Position numbers and translations under genes: made by a program | Shown: piece by piece, positions 1-11,672 of the stretch | How the letters are laid out: every line of letters starts with the position of its first letter | Position numbering within the stretch: the stretch's first letter is position 1 | The notes under the pieces: model-generated | Database searches by the model: none | What the model was told of the DNA's origin: nothing | The model's input: the letters and a program-made list of their open reading frames with translations, nothing else | Assembly: GCA_029224185.1 (NCBI GenBank) | Contig: CM055200.1 | Span: 5,914,938-5,978,937, forward strand | Source: Karalla daura | Lineage: Eukaryota > Chordata > Actinopteri > Chaetodontiformes > Leiognathidae | DNA length: 64,000 nt | Reading direction: 5' to 3'

Positions 1-730
1 GAATGGTTGATTGATGGTGCAATGACACAACTCTGAAAAAATTCACCAATGTTAATTTTCAAGATATGTATCACGTGACTCCATTTTCCCTCCCTCTCAG
101 CCTCCAAATTATTCCAAAAATGTGCTAACCATGGGGAAGGGCCCCCTCATGGATAATTGCATAGCTTTCGGCATAGTGGAAAGACCACAGCTGTAAACCG
201 CGACATTCAAGTTTCAGTTTGTTGTTTGGTCGGACGGTGGTGGATTCCTTGGGCAGAATGAAGAAGCACTCTAATGACAGTGAAGGAGATGTATGTTTTT
301 GCTTGTTTCCTGAAATAAAGATTCCTAACCCTAATTTTGACGGTGGTTGAGGATGTAATTCACAGTAGGATGTAATCAGGGCCTTCAGCCACAGCTCATT
401 CATTCATACAGTGTTTTCTAGAGTTATATCGTAAACAAGGCCTCTTGTGTATTCAGTGTATCTGTCATCAAACTGTGTACAGTGCTTCAAGGTCTTAGGG
501 CAACAAGGCGCCTAATGGTCCCATTTCTGTCATTTTTTTGTCTCTGCTATGTCAATATCTCCGTTCTGAACCCAAAGTCAAGTTCTGGCCGTCCTGTGTG
601 GGCATTTGAATCTCTACTGATGACTGTTGCATTATGTAAAATGTTGCCTTTTCCTTTGCAAAATCATGCGATGTGTGAAAGATCATCACTGTCTATACGG
701 CAAAAGCAGCGGTTACAAATCCATTTCCTG
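1..730. other. AT-rich non-coding flank
   Basis: No gene is recognised here. Reading frames are short, start at random positions and show no domain-like composition or convincing splice signals. The base composition is AT-rich compared with the region after 10.6 kb. Confidence 0.6.
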
Positions 731-898
731 TGACTGGTTGGGAAAGCGGCAACGTTGTTGCCTCACAGCAGCAAGGAGCTGGGGTCTGCATGTTCTCCCC
801 GTACGCGCGTGGACTTTCTCCAGGTGCTCCGGTTGCCTCCCAAAGCCAAGTGGAGATTCTTAATTGCCCCCGAGGTGCCACTGAGAGTGAATAGTAGC
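731..898 (+). repeat. Teleost interspersed repeat, plus orientation, partial
   Basis: The stretch reads in the order of a repeat seen across teleost genomes: 'TTGCCTCACAGCAGCAAGGAG', then 'CTGCATGTTCTCCCCGTAC', a diverged 'CGTGGACTTTCTCCAGGT' and 'CTCCGGTTGCCTCCCAAAG', then 'TTAATTGCCCCCGAGGT' and 'TGAGAGTGAATAG'. Related copies occur in this window near 7.9, 10.1, 13.4, 24.4, 28.3, 44.7 and 47 kb. I cannot give a secure family name. Divergence from the remembered consensus suggests an old copy. Confidence 0.7.
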
Positions 899-1560
899 AC
901 TTTATGCATTACTCGCTTTGAATCCGCTACACACATGAAAATGATTTGTACAAAAACTACCCCATAGCGATATAATCTATTAGTGTGATTGCATAAATGT
1001 CTGGGGAAAAAAAGAGATAAGAGCTCCTTTCATACACCGCTCAACAAAAACCCGCATTTCATTGTGTTAAAGGGGAATTTGATTTTGTTTTTGTTTTGCA
1101 CGCGGGTTACCACCAACTCGGTGGTGCCACACGGCACGACCGAGATCAGGTGTGCATAACTAATGTCTGTCCGCGGGGCACCAAGACGACAAGTTGTCTT
1201 GACGCTGACACAATAACCGTCTGTTGAGCCGCAACGAGCCGCTGGGTCGCCACGGAAACCGTTTCCTCCTCCCTACAGTACACAAAACACAGAGCGGCAC
1301 AAATATGGAGCACTCGACCCCTTTACCTGCGGGAGGCTCGGCCCCAATGAAAAATACATGCGCTCTCACGCGGGCCTCCGTCACTTTTTTCTTTTTTTTT
1401 TTGGACGTTTACACAGACTTTGTCATTTTTGGAGGCTTACTCCTACTATTACCATAATCACTACAGCCCTGTTACTCATACTCTAAACTTAGCCCAAGTC
1501 TTTACTTCTAATGATAATAGTCTATAATGATGTGCATTATCGGATATGAGTTTTCCCCCT

Positions 1561-1582
1561 GAGACAGACAGACAGACAGACG
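1561..1582. repeat. Short (GACA)n microsatellite
   Basis: About five tandem GACA/CAGA units in otherwise unique sequence. Confidence 0.85.
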
Positions 1583-2601
1583 TAGATCAACACACATAGA
1601 AACTTTATTTATCACTGGGTGTTGTTCCCTGGAGGGGAAAATTCAGCAGAGACTCATAAGGAGGCCCCTTTTCCCACAGTGTAACTGTGTAAATAGATTT
1701 ACATCCCTGCAGCGTGAGTAATATGCAAACACAGATACACACAGACAGAGATGTATTTGAGGACTGTACTGGCTCGGACAAATCTCAAGCTAATCTTCTG
1801 GTTTAAACAGCTTTCACATGTAACGTTGCTTGATGTGCCAGTGTTACAGACAGTCCATTTTAAGACAATGCATCGAGTTGTTTGCTACATAGAAAATATA
1901 CACTCAAATGATTAAAATGAGAATGTCCGACTTAATTTTTCTGTGTTATTGATTCTGGATTAATCCCTGTATGTTGCAAGCCCGACAACTCCAAAAGGCT
2001 TTAACAGTCTATGAAAGTATGAGTCACTGCTGCCCAATGAGCCGTGACGCACCATCCTGCCTCTCTCTGACTTTGTCCATCTCTGAAACGTGAGAGCAGG
2101 CATCAGTTGCGGCATTACAGCCACCAAAGGATCTCCTTTCACTGCCTCTTCCACATCGCTTAGAATAAAGCAGGGCAGCAATGGATGACTCACCGGTGAC
2201 TGCAAGTTAAATGAGGTTTTTCTTGTTTCTTTGTCACATGTCTCAGGTAAACTAAGCCTCATGGAAAGACACTCCAGCGTTGAACAATAAAGGAGGCCGA
2301 AATATGAGTCTGCAAAATATGGTTTGTTTTATTATGCATTTCAGTGCGCCACTGAATTCTTTGTTCAACGTTGTCTGTGTGCTCACAGACCTGCCTTAAA
2401 GGTGACCTTGAATGGACTATTAATCCTTGTTCTGTGATGTTAACAGAGAAACTGTGTAACATTGGTTTCATCAGATATGCTTCAGGCTCTTTTACAATGC
2501 TATTTAAGGAATATCGAGGAGATCCAGTTTGTCTCGTCAACTTCCCCTGTCTGCTGCCTCACAGTCATGTGCCTTCATTTACATGTTCAGTATAGGCACT
2601 C

Positions 2602-2641
2602 TGGGGTGGGGGGGTGAGGGGGTGGGGGTGGGGGGGGGGGT
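2602..2641 (+). repeat. G-rich tract, potential G-quadruplex
   Basis: The + strand carries consecutive G runs of four or more separated by single T or TGA spacers, ending in a run of eleven G. This fits the usual G3+N1-7 quadruplex pattern several times over. Any in vivo role is unknown. Confidence 0.75.
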
Positions 2642-3586
2642 TATGTCACACTCGTATTCTGTATTACATTCTGTCTTCTGTGTTTTGACTGTCATTTCAG
2701 TATCTTAATTATATATATGAATGAGGATGTGAGGTTTTCAGGCATCTTGTGCCAAATGTTTTTATTTTTCATTCCAGGTCTCCTTTAAATAATAAGACAC
2801 TACATTCAACCAGGAAAATTAAAACATTTGGACCAAATACCTGTGATGCTCAATGTTTGTCATTAACATTGAACAAATAAATTACTCACTGAGGTCTCAC
2901 AGTCTGGAATACCAATGTTTTAAAAGAAAACACAAAAGTAAACTCGTTACACCCTCACATGCAGGGATGTCTCTACCCACAATGTATTTCTAACTAGTTG
3001 TAAATTCCAGTGTGACATGTCGTGCTTTTGGCAGCCAACGGGACTGCCACAAGCCCCAAGTAAAGTTGTTACTGGGGTTAGCTACATGTGCTGCCTTCAC
3101 AGTTTATGTGTCATGCGAAATCCCCATGTGATTCATGGATGACAAAAAAAGAGCTGCCTTTAAGTTTCATTTCTGCTTTTTCTGTTTGATATCATACCCG
3201 GTTAGATCCTGTGGTGAGAGGAAAGATGAGGCATGTGGCAGCGTGGCGGAACACTGAATCACGTGCCTGCAGACATGCAGCACTTCAAGACCAAAATCAT
3301 GGGCTGTTACTCACATCAGAGCATCTGATCATTTCCCGTGATCTTGCGTTTCAAATGTTCGAGGAGTTTCAACATCCTGGTTTGCATTTACTTTCACTGA
3401 AACTGCTTTCAATTCAATAGCCACCGATAGAGATGATTACACAGAAGAGTAACTTCGGTTATATGTGATGACCTTACTTAACCCTGACCTGAATGGCAGC
3501 AAATACCCTCATAAGAAGCTTCAGTTTGTGAATATACATTTAAAAGGCTGATTTCTCATTTTAAGAAATAAGAGAAATTAATAAAT

Positions 3587-3908
3587 GTAGCCTGAAAAGA
3601 GCATTTTGTTCTGAAATGTATTGGATAGCCCTGCAAAGCACTTGAAACCTGCCCAGCATGTATTTTCTACCGATGCACCACTGTGTAAGAAGTGGATACA
3701 AAGAATGTAATAGACAAGAAGTTAATATAAAGACAATAATTCAGAAGTAGCCTGAAAAGAGCATTTTGTTCTGAAATGTATTGGATAGCCCTGCAAAGCA
3801 CTTGAAACCTGCCCAGCATGTATTTTCTACCGATGCACCACTGTGTAAGAAGTGGATACAAAGAATGTAATAGACAAGAAGTTAATATAAAGACAATAAT
3901 TCAGAAGT
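3587..3908. repeat. Perfect 160-bp tandem duplication (two copies)
   Basis: Bases 3587-3746 and 3747-3906 are identical on direct reading; both begin 'GTAGCCTGAAAAGAGCATTT' and end 'AATTCAGAA'. Two further bases (GT) begin a third unit before the sequence diverges. The unit contains no gene and is not a simple repeat. Perfect identity implies a very recent duplication, a copy-number polymorphism or an assembly artefact. Confidence 0.95.
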
Positions 3909-5673
3909 TCTATGTATGTTTCATAGCTGCCTGTCACCACTGGTCTTGTGTGGTTCATGGAACACACTATATTAATTTCAGCTCTCATTAGAACACACCC
4001 AGTGATTTCGCCCATAGTAAACCACACTGTTGCATAGCTCATGTCAGACCTCACTGTCTCTTTGCAACTTTCACAACTGACCCTTGTCAGAGGACATTTC
4101 AAAGTAGAAAAAGTGCATTTGTCCTGGAAAAGACCTATGGCTCCACCCACTTTCAGCCTGAGCAGAAACTACCCCACCTGTGTATGTGTGTGCGTGTGTG
4201 TGTGTGTGTGTATGCACAGTTGCCACAGGAATCTGCTTGCAGTGATTGGCAGAGTGGTACTTTCAGTGTGTAGATGCAGTCCATGTTTACATTTACTTTC
4301 CCACAGTTGAACAATCTGATCAGCGAGGTGTTTTATCAGTCTATGGCCAGACGGCTCTCTGATCGGCCTGCACCAATCGGAGCAAAAGAGGCTTCGGATT
4401 GTGTTAGAGGAACGAACAGACGGACACCCGGGACCCGAAGTCACAGGACCCAAGGACATCGCTGCCAGGATCTGGGAAAGTGCTACAAAGCTGTTATTGT
4501 TGCTCCGAGAGGAACCTCGAGCAGACAAATGACAAAGAATTTCAGCCACCCCTCTCTTCATATGCAACTGGAGTTGCTTTGACTGAAAAAAAAAAGGATC
4601 GGCTTCTTAAGATTATCGCATTGATCAATGAAGTCATGACCTTTCCTTTGTTAGTTAATTAGTTTACATGTGTTGTATTTGCAATAAACTTAATTATGAT
4701 TAGAGACCCTTGTAACTTTTTTACACGTTTTACACAGTTTAAATCTGTGAGCAGTCTGTAAATGTTTTGATATTCTCTTTATTATTTGTTTTTAGCATTT
4801 ATTGAGTTATGTCTTCAGATATGATATATATACATATATGTAGAAATAAAACATACATTTTCACACAAACACACAATGCTTAATCCAAAATAATCAAGAG
4901 GATGAGGTTATAGTGTCATTAGCTAAACCAGTGTGGATTTAAACACTTCTCTGGGGTAATTACGCTAGACTGAAGGTTTTTTTGTTCCATTTGTCACACA
5001 GACTGATCCAAAGAATTTTCCCATGACCTTGACCTGCTGTACATACAACTGGGCCACTTTTCTTTTAACAGGACTCTTTGTGAGTACTTCATCACAGGTT
5101 ACAGGATGTGCACTGCATGTGCGTGTGTCTGGGTTTATGAGCATGTCTGTGACCACACAGGTGTCGAGTACGCGCCTTGAAACAACAATGTGCCTGTTTA
5201 ACAGCAGCCTGCCTGGAAATTTCCCATCATAAAACAGAACCAAACTGTGATTTAACAGCAATTTGTACTGGTTTAGATGGTCTCCAGTGGCCTTTATATG
5301 CTGACGGTTAGAATTAAGACATTGAAAACTTGAATACATGTACGGTATGGAACTCTAATACAAAAATAGGATATATTTCAATATTCAGCTGACAATAGGC
5401 CACAGACCCAGAAATGCCATCTGTCAACATGACGGTTTGGCTCACCTACCAGTGAAAAGTACACCTTTGCAGCGACGGCAAGGGTGGATGATTGCAGCAC
5501 AAAAGACTAAAGAAATAAAAGAGGAAAACTAAATCTGTCGGCCATGGCATGAAAAGGCATGGTTTTCTCCCGCTTGTAACACAAAGTGCAACACAATATA
5601 ATAAACCGGCATGGTTTATGGAGCTGGACTATTACACACTGTCAATCTGCATTCTGTAAGATATACATATGTG

Positions 5674-5748
<75 letters not shown>

Positions 5749-7916
5749 GATGCAAACTCATTTACTTATTACAAATTGTTACTTTTCCTATCATTTGCAT
5801 TTTTGTTTTTCATTTTCATTTTTCCATTTGATCAGTTTCTACCCATGTCTGTGTGAGAGTTGAGGTTTGACCTTTCTTATAAACGATTTCCCAAATCATT
5901 AGTAAAACTATTTTACATTGTAAATATTTCTATATCTTATTTTGTCAATGAATAGCATTTATGATTCTTGTTTATAGAGCACTTTAAGCACTTAAAGAAC
6001 TTTAATATGAGACATCACAGATTGAGTTATGGGCCTTATGAGGTCAGCACAACATGCATGCTCAGAATGAGACCACGTGGCATAAAATAGCCCGTTTAAA
6101 TTGAACAGTGACTCCACATTTGCAATGTCCTGGGTTCCTTCATGAAAACACTTTCAGGGGATGTCAGACATAATTCTCAGAATTGTCTGGCACCAATCTC
6201 ATTCCCAGAAATGAAACACCTGTGGTGAGACATTCAATCAGAATGTGGTTTAACCTTCTACTTGTTAGAATTTGTTTTTTCATTTAGGTTTGCTTAACAT
6301 GGTATACTTGGGGCGTCCACAAACTTTGTTTCAAAGAGTGTTTGCTCAAAAGATCATCAGTGAACTTCAGAAATTATCTTCATGTTCATGTATATGTTCA
6401 TATGTTAACAGATTGCATTTGAATGAGTTTAAACACAATTGTTTACAGCACGCTTCAGATATATGAAGATATATAAATAAAGGCTATCTCTTATCCAGTT
6501 GTGCCAGTAAGTCCAGTCTTCTGTTAATCATCAGCCTGCTTACATCATTTGTTCCACACTATATCCGGTGTCAGCGATGTCGGGGAGTCCTCTTGTAAGA
6601 TGGTTGTGCTGGGGGCAAACTTCAAGTAGACAAACTTGAGACGGGGAAACCACATTAACAACTCAGCTGGTTTGTCTGTCAAAACATTTATGTCTGGAAC
6701 AATTATTTCATCACAGCTTGGTGGGTGCAGCATCTTTTTTTCTCTTTTTTTCAAGTGCTCTCTTTTGCCGCACCTTATTAGCAGCAGGGCGTTTTGGCCT
6801 CACTTTGATTAAACCTGATACACGAGCAGCTGGGTGGCAGCAGTGGCCGTGGTGCCAGCATGTGCTCCTCAGTCACCCTTGGGTGATCACATACACGGCA
6901 AACAACGCCTCTCTGACCACCTGAGACTCTGTGAGTAGGACGGAGAGACACCTGAGTCCTGGCTGTCTCTGGACACCCTATCCCATCTAGCTGAACGTTG
7001 CTAGCCAGGATTAGGACCCTGTCCGTCTGTGCTGGTGACACTGTGATTGGTGGAGGTCTCTAATGTACGTAAAGCAATTAGCCCTTTAGGCCACAGCAGG
7101 GTGTGGGCGACATGTACGCATGTGTGTGACACTAATCTGTTAGAAAAATGAGGCAATTCCCGAGATGAGATAATTACCTCATAGAGAACTGTGAGTTATT
7201 GTAAGAGAGTGGAATCATTTCCAATTGGGAAATGTTGTCTGATGTGAAGATGATGATGCATCACATCATTACACAAATAGGACAAATATATTAACCGGCC
7301 AGTGTAGGTATTAAGGAATAAGTTGGCGTGGTTTTGTGTTCCTGTTGTTGTTATTGTTGAAGTTTCCCCATGGAAAATCCCAAACTATAAATGTCAATCG
7401 CACAAGATTTTCATATGCAGAGGCCCAGTTTTTACATAAAACAGTCGTAGCTTTTATACAACATGTAAACGGTATGGGGGAACGCTTCAAAGTGGTTGTA
7501 CTTTATGACTCATGTTAATAATTGACTCATTTGAGTGTTTTAATTGGTTCTGGACAACAAAAACACTCAGTGGCACAGATGAATAAGCTTCTCTATATCA
7601 GGCTTTGGCTGAACAGTAAATACAAGGTTTGGCTTTTTATTATTCTTTTTAGTCTGCAGTGAACTCTGAACGAAATTCATTTTTCCACACTTTATCAGTA
7701 ACATTGAATGCAACACTTGAAGTTATTAGATTTATATCTCAGATATGGTATTAATGCAGAGGAGCACGTTAAACAAAACACATTGCAACATGTTGTTGAG
7801 TGACTTGCAAGTGTGAGTGAATCAAGTGATATCATCAACCAATTCAAGACAGTCATTAGTCAGAACTATGTTTAGGAGATAAGCCAAAGTCTACTTTAGT
7901 CACAGTAAAAGATATC
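3909..7916. other. Gene-free AT-rich interval with microsatellites
   Basis: No coding exon is recognised. There is a (TG)n run at about 4181-4212 and a compound (TA)n(GA)n tract at about 5670-5741. The remaining sequence shows random short frames only. Confidence 0.55.
5670..5741. repeat. Compound (TA)n(GA)n microsatellite
   Basis: Alternating TA runs to about 5710 and passes directly into about sixteen GA units. The AT half is self-complementary and could extrude a hairpin. Confidence 0.95.
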
Positions 7917-8242
7917 CATCCAATCATCCATTCATTGTTTTACTCCCTTTGTAATTTAGTGGTGTCATGGGAGCACATGCCAGCACCCATAGGCCGGAGG
8001 GAAGGAAGACACCCTGGACCAGTCACCAATCCATCACACGACCCACACACACATACCATTCACTCTCTCATTTGTACCTTGGGGCAATTTCAAGTCTAAG
8101 CAGCCATGTTTGGGCTAAGCATCCATGCAAGCACCATGGAGGTAGTAGAGTATCCTCAGCCTCAAGCACAGAGAGAGGATGCAAACACCACAGAGAAAGA
8201 CCCTCTGACCAGTCGCCAGACCATTCACTCACCATGGCAGCT
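7917..8242 (-). repeat. Teleost interspersed repeat, minus orientation
   Basis: Read in reverse complement, this matches the same repeat as at 731-898. On the + strand the 'CATCCATTCATTGTTTTACTC' end comes first, then the segment with 'ACCCTGGACCAGTCACCAATC' and 'CATTCACTCTCTCATTTGTACC', then 'TTGGGGCAATTTCAAGTCTAA', then 'GATGCAAACACCACAGAGAAA', and finally the diverged head with 'CACCATGGCAGC'. It is a near full-length but decayed copy. Confidence 0.7.
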
Positions 8243-10098
8243 AAAGGACATAGAGGAAATAATTTCATTAATGATAAACGCATTTTACCCAGGCTGATAG
8301 CACACCATTGCACAAGCTCCAGATTAACCATAAAATGGGATCAGGAAGGGTCTTTTATTGGTCTTAAGTATGTGTCAATCTAGAAACTCAGGTCTGACTT
8401 GAATATCCCACCTCTGTGCAATTCTAGCAAAAAAACTTTATTTCAACTATAAACCAAATTCTTAAAAACTCTTTAAAACACTTACAATCCATGGAGGAGA
8501 GGTAAGTAAAGAGAGGTGAAAAAAATCACTGATATATTGCATGACAGTGAAACTTTGTAAAAATGCAATTATTTTGGCAGCAGTTCAGATCATTTTGATT
8601 GCTAAGCACCACTGTATTTGACACAGATAGGAACAGTTTGTTCAAGTTAAGGAACAGTCCCTTTCACACCTCACTGACTGGACCACAACACATTTTTGCA
8701 AACACTGAATGTTCTCTGACCGGAGCCGGAAATACAACCAACCGTATGTCAATTTCTTTTGGAATGTACTCCCAGTTTATCACGCAACTTATATCTCCTC
8801 TCATGGGCAGACTGTGGAGAACGGAGAATGTACATGACCTTAAAAAGAGACTGAACATCAAGTGAAAGAGACAAAGGGGAAAACAGAACTTTCAGTCACT
8901 TTTCAGTGTGTGCATGCAGGACGTAATCATACATGATCCTCAAGAGTATTATTTATGAGCACAGGAGGGGGGTCCATTGTTCCCACTGGGAGACCAGCTG
9001 TGGAACTACTAAACAAAGTGAGAGCCTCCAGAGCAAAAACTCTCTTTGTCTTGTACTCAGTCATTAAGACGGGACAGCCTGGGGACTGTCCTACTGCTGT
9101 TTGGAGACCCCCACACCCATCAGATAAATACCTCCTTCCTCCAACTGCCATCTGGGAGCCTGTTTGGGTCTTTCAGCAATGGTGATTACAGGTACTGCTA
9201 TCGGCATATGTTGTCAACACAAACAAAAATAACAACAAAAAAGACAATAAATATTGTTGTGTTTTTAGACACAAATAAACAAACAAATTGAAAAACTGAC
9301 TGAACTATATGACCAATGAAATTCAAAGTCAGGCTATAAACAAAGAAACAAGATAATTTGAGTTTTTGTGGGAGAACTAGCTCAACAAGCACCCTACATG
9401 GACTGGGGATCTGTGCGCACTGAATTGGGATCCACAAGATCCCTGTGACGCTGATAAGTTAGAATGCGGTAAGATATTGCATGAATGAATATCCAAACAG
9501 GTGTGATATTTTTGTCTGTCACTTTCTCACAGACCTGCAACAGGTAAAACAGGTCTTTCTCTGTATATGTAATTCAGCAAACAGAACCTGCCGGCCATTT
9601 TAGATAGCCTATCAGTCACTGTTAAGACTAATGTCATTAGATGACAATTGAATGCTCATTTCCACCTTTAATTTCCACCCAGCCTTTAGTTCCAACGTTC
9701 ATGACATGCGGGTATTATGAATCTAGCTCACAACTGGAAAATGAAATGTGAGTGTATCCAAAAACTGTCCAACTAGTCTTCTGAGGGACTATTTTGTCCA
9801 AACAGTGACTAGATTTGTCTACTCAGAGAAAATAAGCACTTATGCTATGTAGAGAGGACACCTTGCGTGAGAATACTTCAGTGGTTTTGCCGGTAATGAT
9901 ATACATCTGTTCTTCTAGCTTAATAGCTGAGTAGCAGATACACCTGTCTCCTTCTTGACAGTTGTCATTACACATGTTGGGTGCACAAATAAGCCACAAA
10001 TATTGAAATCTTTTTATTTATTTATGTTGTTTGCTCACATAAAGAAGCTTTAGATACCATTGTTATTAACTTTATTTCAAGCTGAATTGAATTGAGTT
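8243..10098. other. Gene-free interval
   Basis: No exon is recognised. The longest open stretches (for example 8599-8865) lack recognisable motifs and are not flanked by convincing splice sites. Confidence 0.5.
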
Positions 10099-10450
10099 GG
10101 AGGCAACATGGCTTTATAGCGGTTAGTGGTGTCACCTTACAGCAAGAAAGTCACCATCCCAGCAGTATCTGTGTTTGCATGTTTGTGTGATTTCTTTGGG
10201 AAGTCTGGTTTATTCCCACAGTCCAAAAAACATACACTTTTTGGCTGATTGGGGACTCCTGGATATGAGTGTGAGAGTGAATATAGTGAAAGGTTAGCCC
10301 TATGATGGACTATGAATTATCAAAGTCCTTATAAGCAATATATTTTATAAATAAATATAAAAAATAAAACGTCTTCCGACTTATCCAGGGTATATTCAAC
10401 ATCCACTTTTGTGAGCTGATGATGGGCACCATCAGTTGGTTGCTAATGGA
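10099..10450 (+). repeat. Teleost interspersed repeat, plus orientation, interrupted
   Basis: The head 'GCGGTTAGTGGTGTCACCTT', the middle 'GTTTGCATGTTTGTGTGATT' and 'TTATTCCCACAGTCCAAAA', and the segment 'CCCTATGATGGACTATGA' follow the family order. About 60 nt of AT-rich sequence (near 10314-10372) interrupts it before the tail 'CTTATCCAGGGTATATTCAA' and the terminal 'AATGGATGGATGA'. The copy is old and lies just upstream of the candidate B3GNT2 promoter. Confidence 0.65.
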
Positions 10451-10569
10451 TGGATGAACTGAACCGAATTGATGAAGCACTTTATGAAAGGCTGTTATCC
10501 GCCATATCAGGTACTTCCTCTCTACCTCTCTTTCTGCTCTTCCTTTTTTCAATTATGACCACTTTAACG

Positions 10570-10699
10570 ACTCAACCGCCTTTCTATACGTGTTTGTACA
10601 TCTGCGTGCCCGCGTACACGCGTGCGTCACTTGTGATTGGCCCCGCTCGCAGCAGCGCCGTGACGTCACCGCCGCTAAAACCGTCGGAGCAAGAAGTGG
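10570..10699 (+). promoter_or_regulatory. Candidate B3GNT2 promoter with CCAAT and CRE motifs
   Basis: The composition changes sharply here from AT-rich to CpG-containing. There is an inverted CCAAT box (GATTGG, 10635-10640) and a perfect palindromic CRE (TGACGTCA, 10661-10668) 26 bp apart, followed by a GC-rich segment ending in a good splice donor. The spacing and order fit a TATA-less housekeeping promoter on the + strand. Assignment to B3GNT2 is inferred from the downstream splice structure; no transcript evidence is available. Confidence 0.55.
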
Positions 10700-10865
10700 G
10701 TCCTTTAAAGCAGTAGCCCTCAGCCGACGGCGGAGAAGTACCAGGAGGTGGGACCATGGTGGGGAAAACGACCTTTTAGATGCGTAAGGGAAACACTCAT
10801 GGATTTACTCGCCTTTTCCGTGGTTGACGGCGAGACTCTGAGCTGACGAGCACGACCGAATCCAA
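10700..10865 (+). other. B3GNT2: Candidate non-coding exon 1 (5' leader) of B3GNT2
   Basis: The right end is a strong splice donor: exon end CCAA followed by GTAAGT at 10866-10871. The left end (transcription start) is only approximate. Joining this exon to the acceptor at 24640-24641 gives a leader with an in-frame TGA (10825-10827) upstream of the ATG at 24667 and no in-frame ATG after it, which supports the chosen start. The exon carries three short upstream ORFs, at 10756-10779 (MVGKTTF, with an ACCATGG context), 10780-10827 and 10799-10846. In mammals B3GNT2 also has a separate 5' untranslated exon far upstream of a single coding exon. The main alternative is the donor at 20785. Confidence 0.45.
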
Positions 10866-11606
10866 GTAAGTTGCGGACCGGTTCTTAGTAGAGTTGTAGA
10901 CTGTAAAAGACGAGGGACGTTAACTGCGTTGATATCGCAGGAGTCCATCTCCCAATAGGGAAACTAACCTGCTCGTCAGGGCGCTGCTGTAAAACAACAC
11001 TTCTGCTCCACTAGCCGAGTCTAAAGTCAGAAAACTCCTGTGAGAGGTGGGGGTGGGCGTGATATTGTGCGGCGATATTAGCCATTATCCCAGCTCAGGC
11101 TGAGGTCTGGAGTGCTGGAAATGGATTAATGGATCAATGGAAAATTAATCTACAATTCTCGTGGCCCATTAAAAGCATGTCTAAATGCCAAAATATCCCA
11201 ACATTTCACTTCTTCCCGACGCTACGAATAGATGCGACACCCCTGCTTTTGTGTCCCAGGGAGTGAAGTGATTAAAAAGTCGCTACGAGTTGTGACAAAG
11301 CTCCCGAAATGGTCGGTTCGTGTTGTCAGGTGAACCGGTAAGCAGTCACCATTGTCTAGACGTGTACCTGAAACCTGGAGACTCAAAGACAAACAAATCG
11401 CTCACCCTTTATCCAGTATTTGAACAAGGATAGAACAAACTCCGGACTGGGGTTTCGTCTCGCAGGTTATTGTCTTTTATTTGTAACCTGCATTTTTTTT
11501 TTTACCTCTCAGCAGTCCTCCCCCTCTCTCCCACACGCTATTTGTGCTCTCCATGATAACAAGTTTTTAATCATATGAGCCACATTTTCCAGACTTGGGT
11601 CACAGA

Positions 11607-11623
11607 TGTGTGTGTGTGTGTAT

Positions 11624-11660
<37 letters not shown>

Positions 11661-11672
11661 AAAGAGAGAGAG
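11607..11672. repeat. (TG)n microsatellite passing into GA
   Basis: A near-continuous TG run with one ATGAG interruption, followed by a short GA segment. Confidence 0.95.

Larger units (their letters stand above)
899..3586. other. Gene-free AT-rich interval
   Basis: No exon-like reading frame is recognised. It contains a short (GACA)n run at 1561-1582 and a G-rich block at 2602-2641, listed separately. The remainder is unremarkable AT-rich sequence. Confidence 0.55.
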
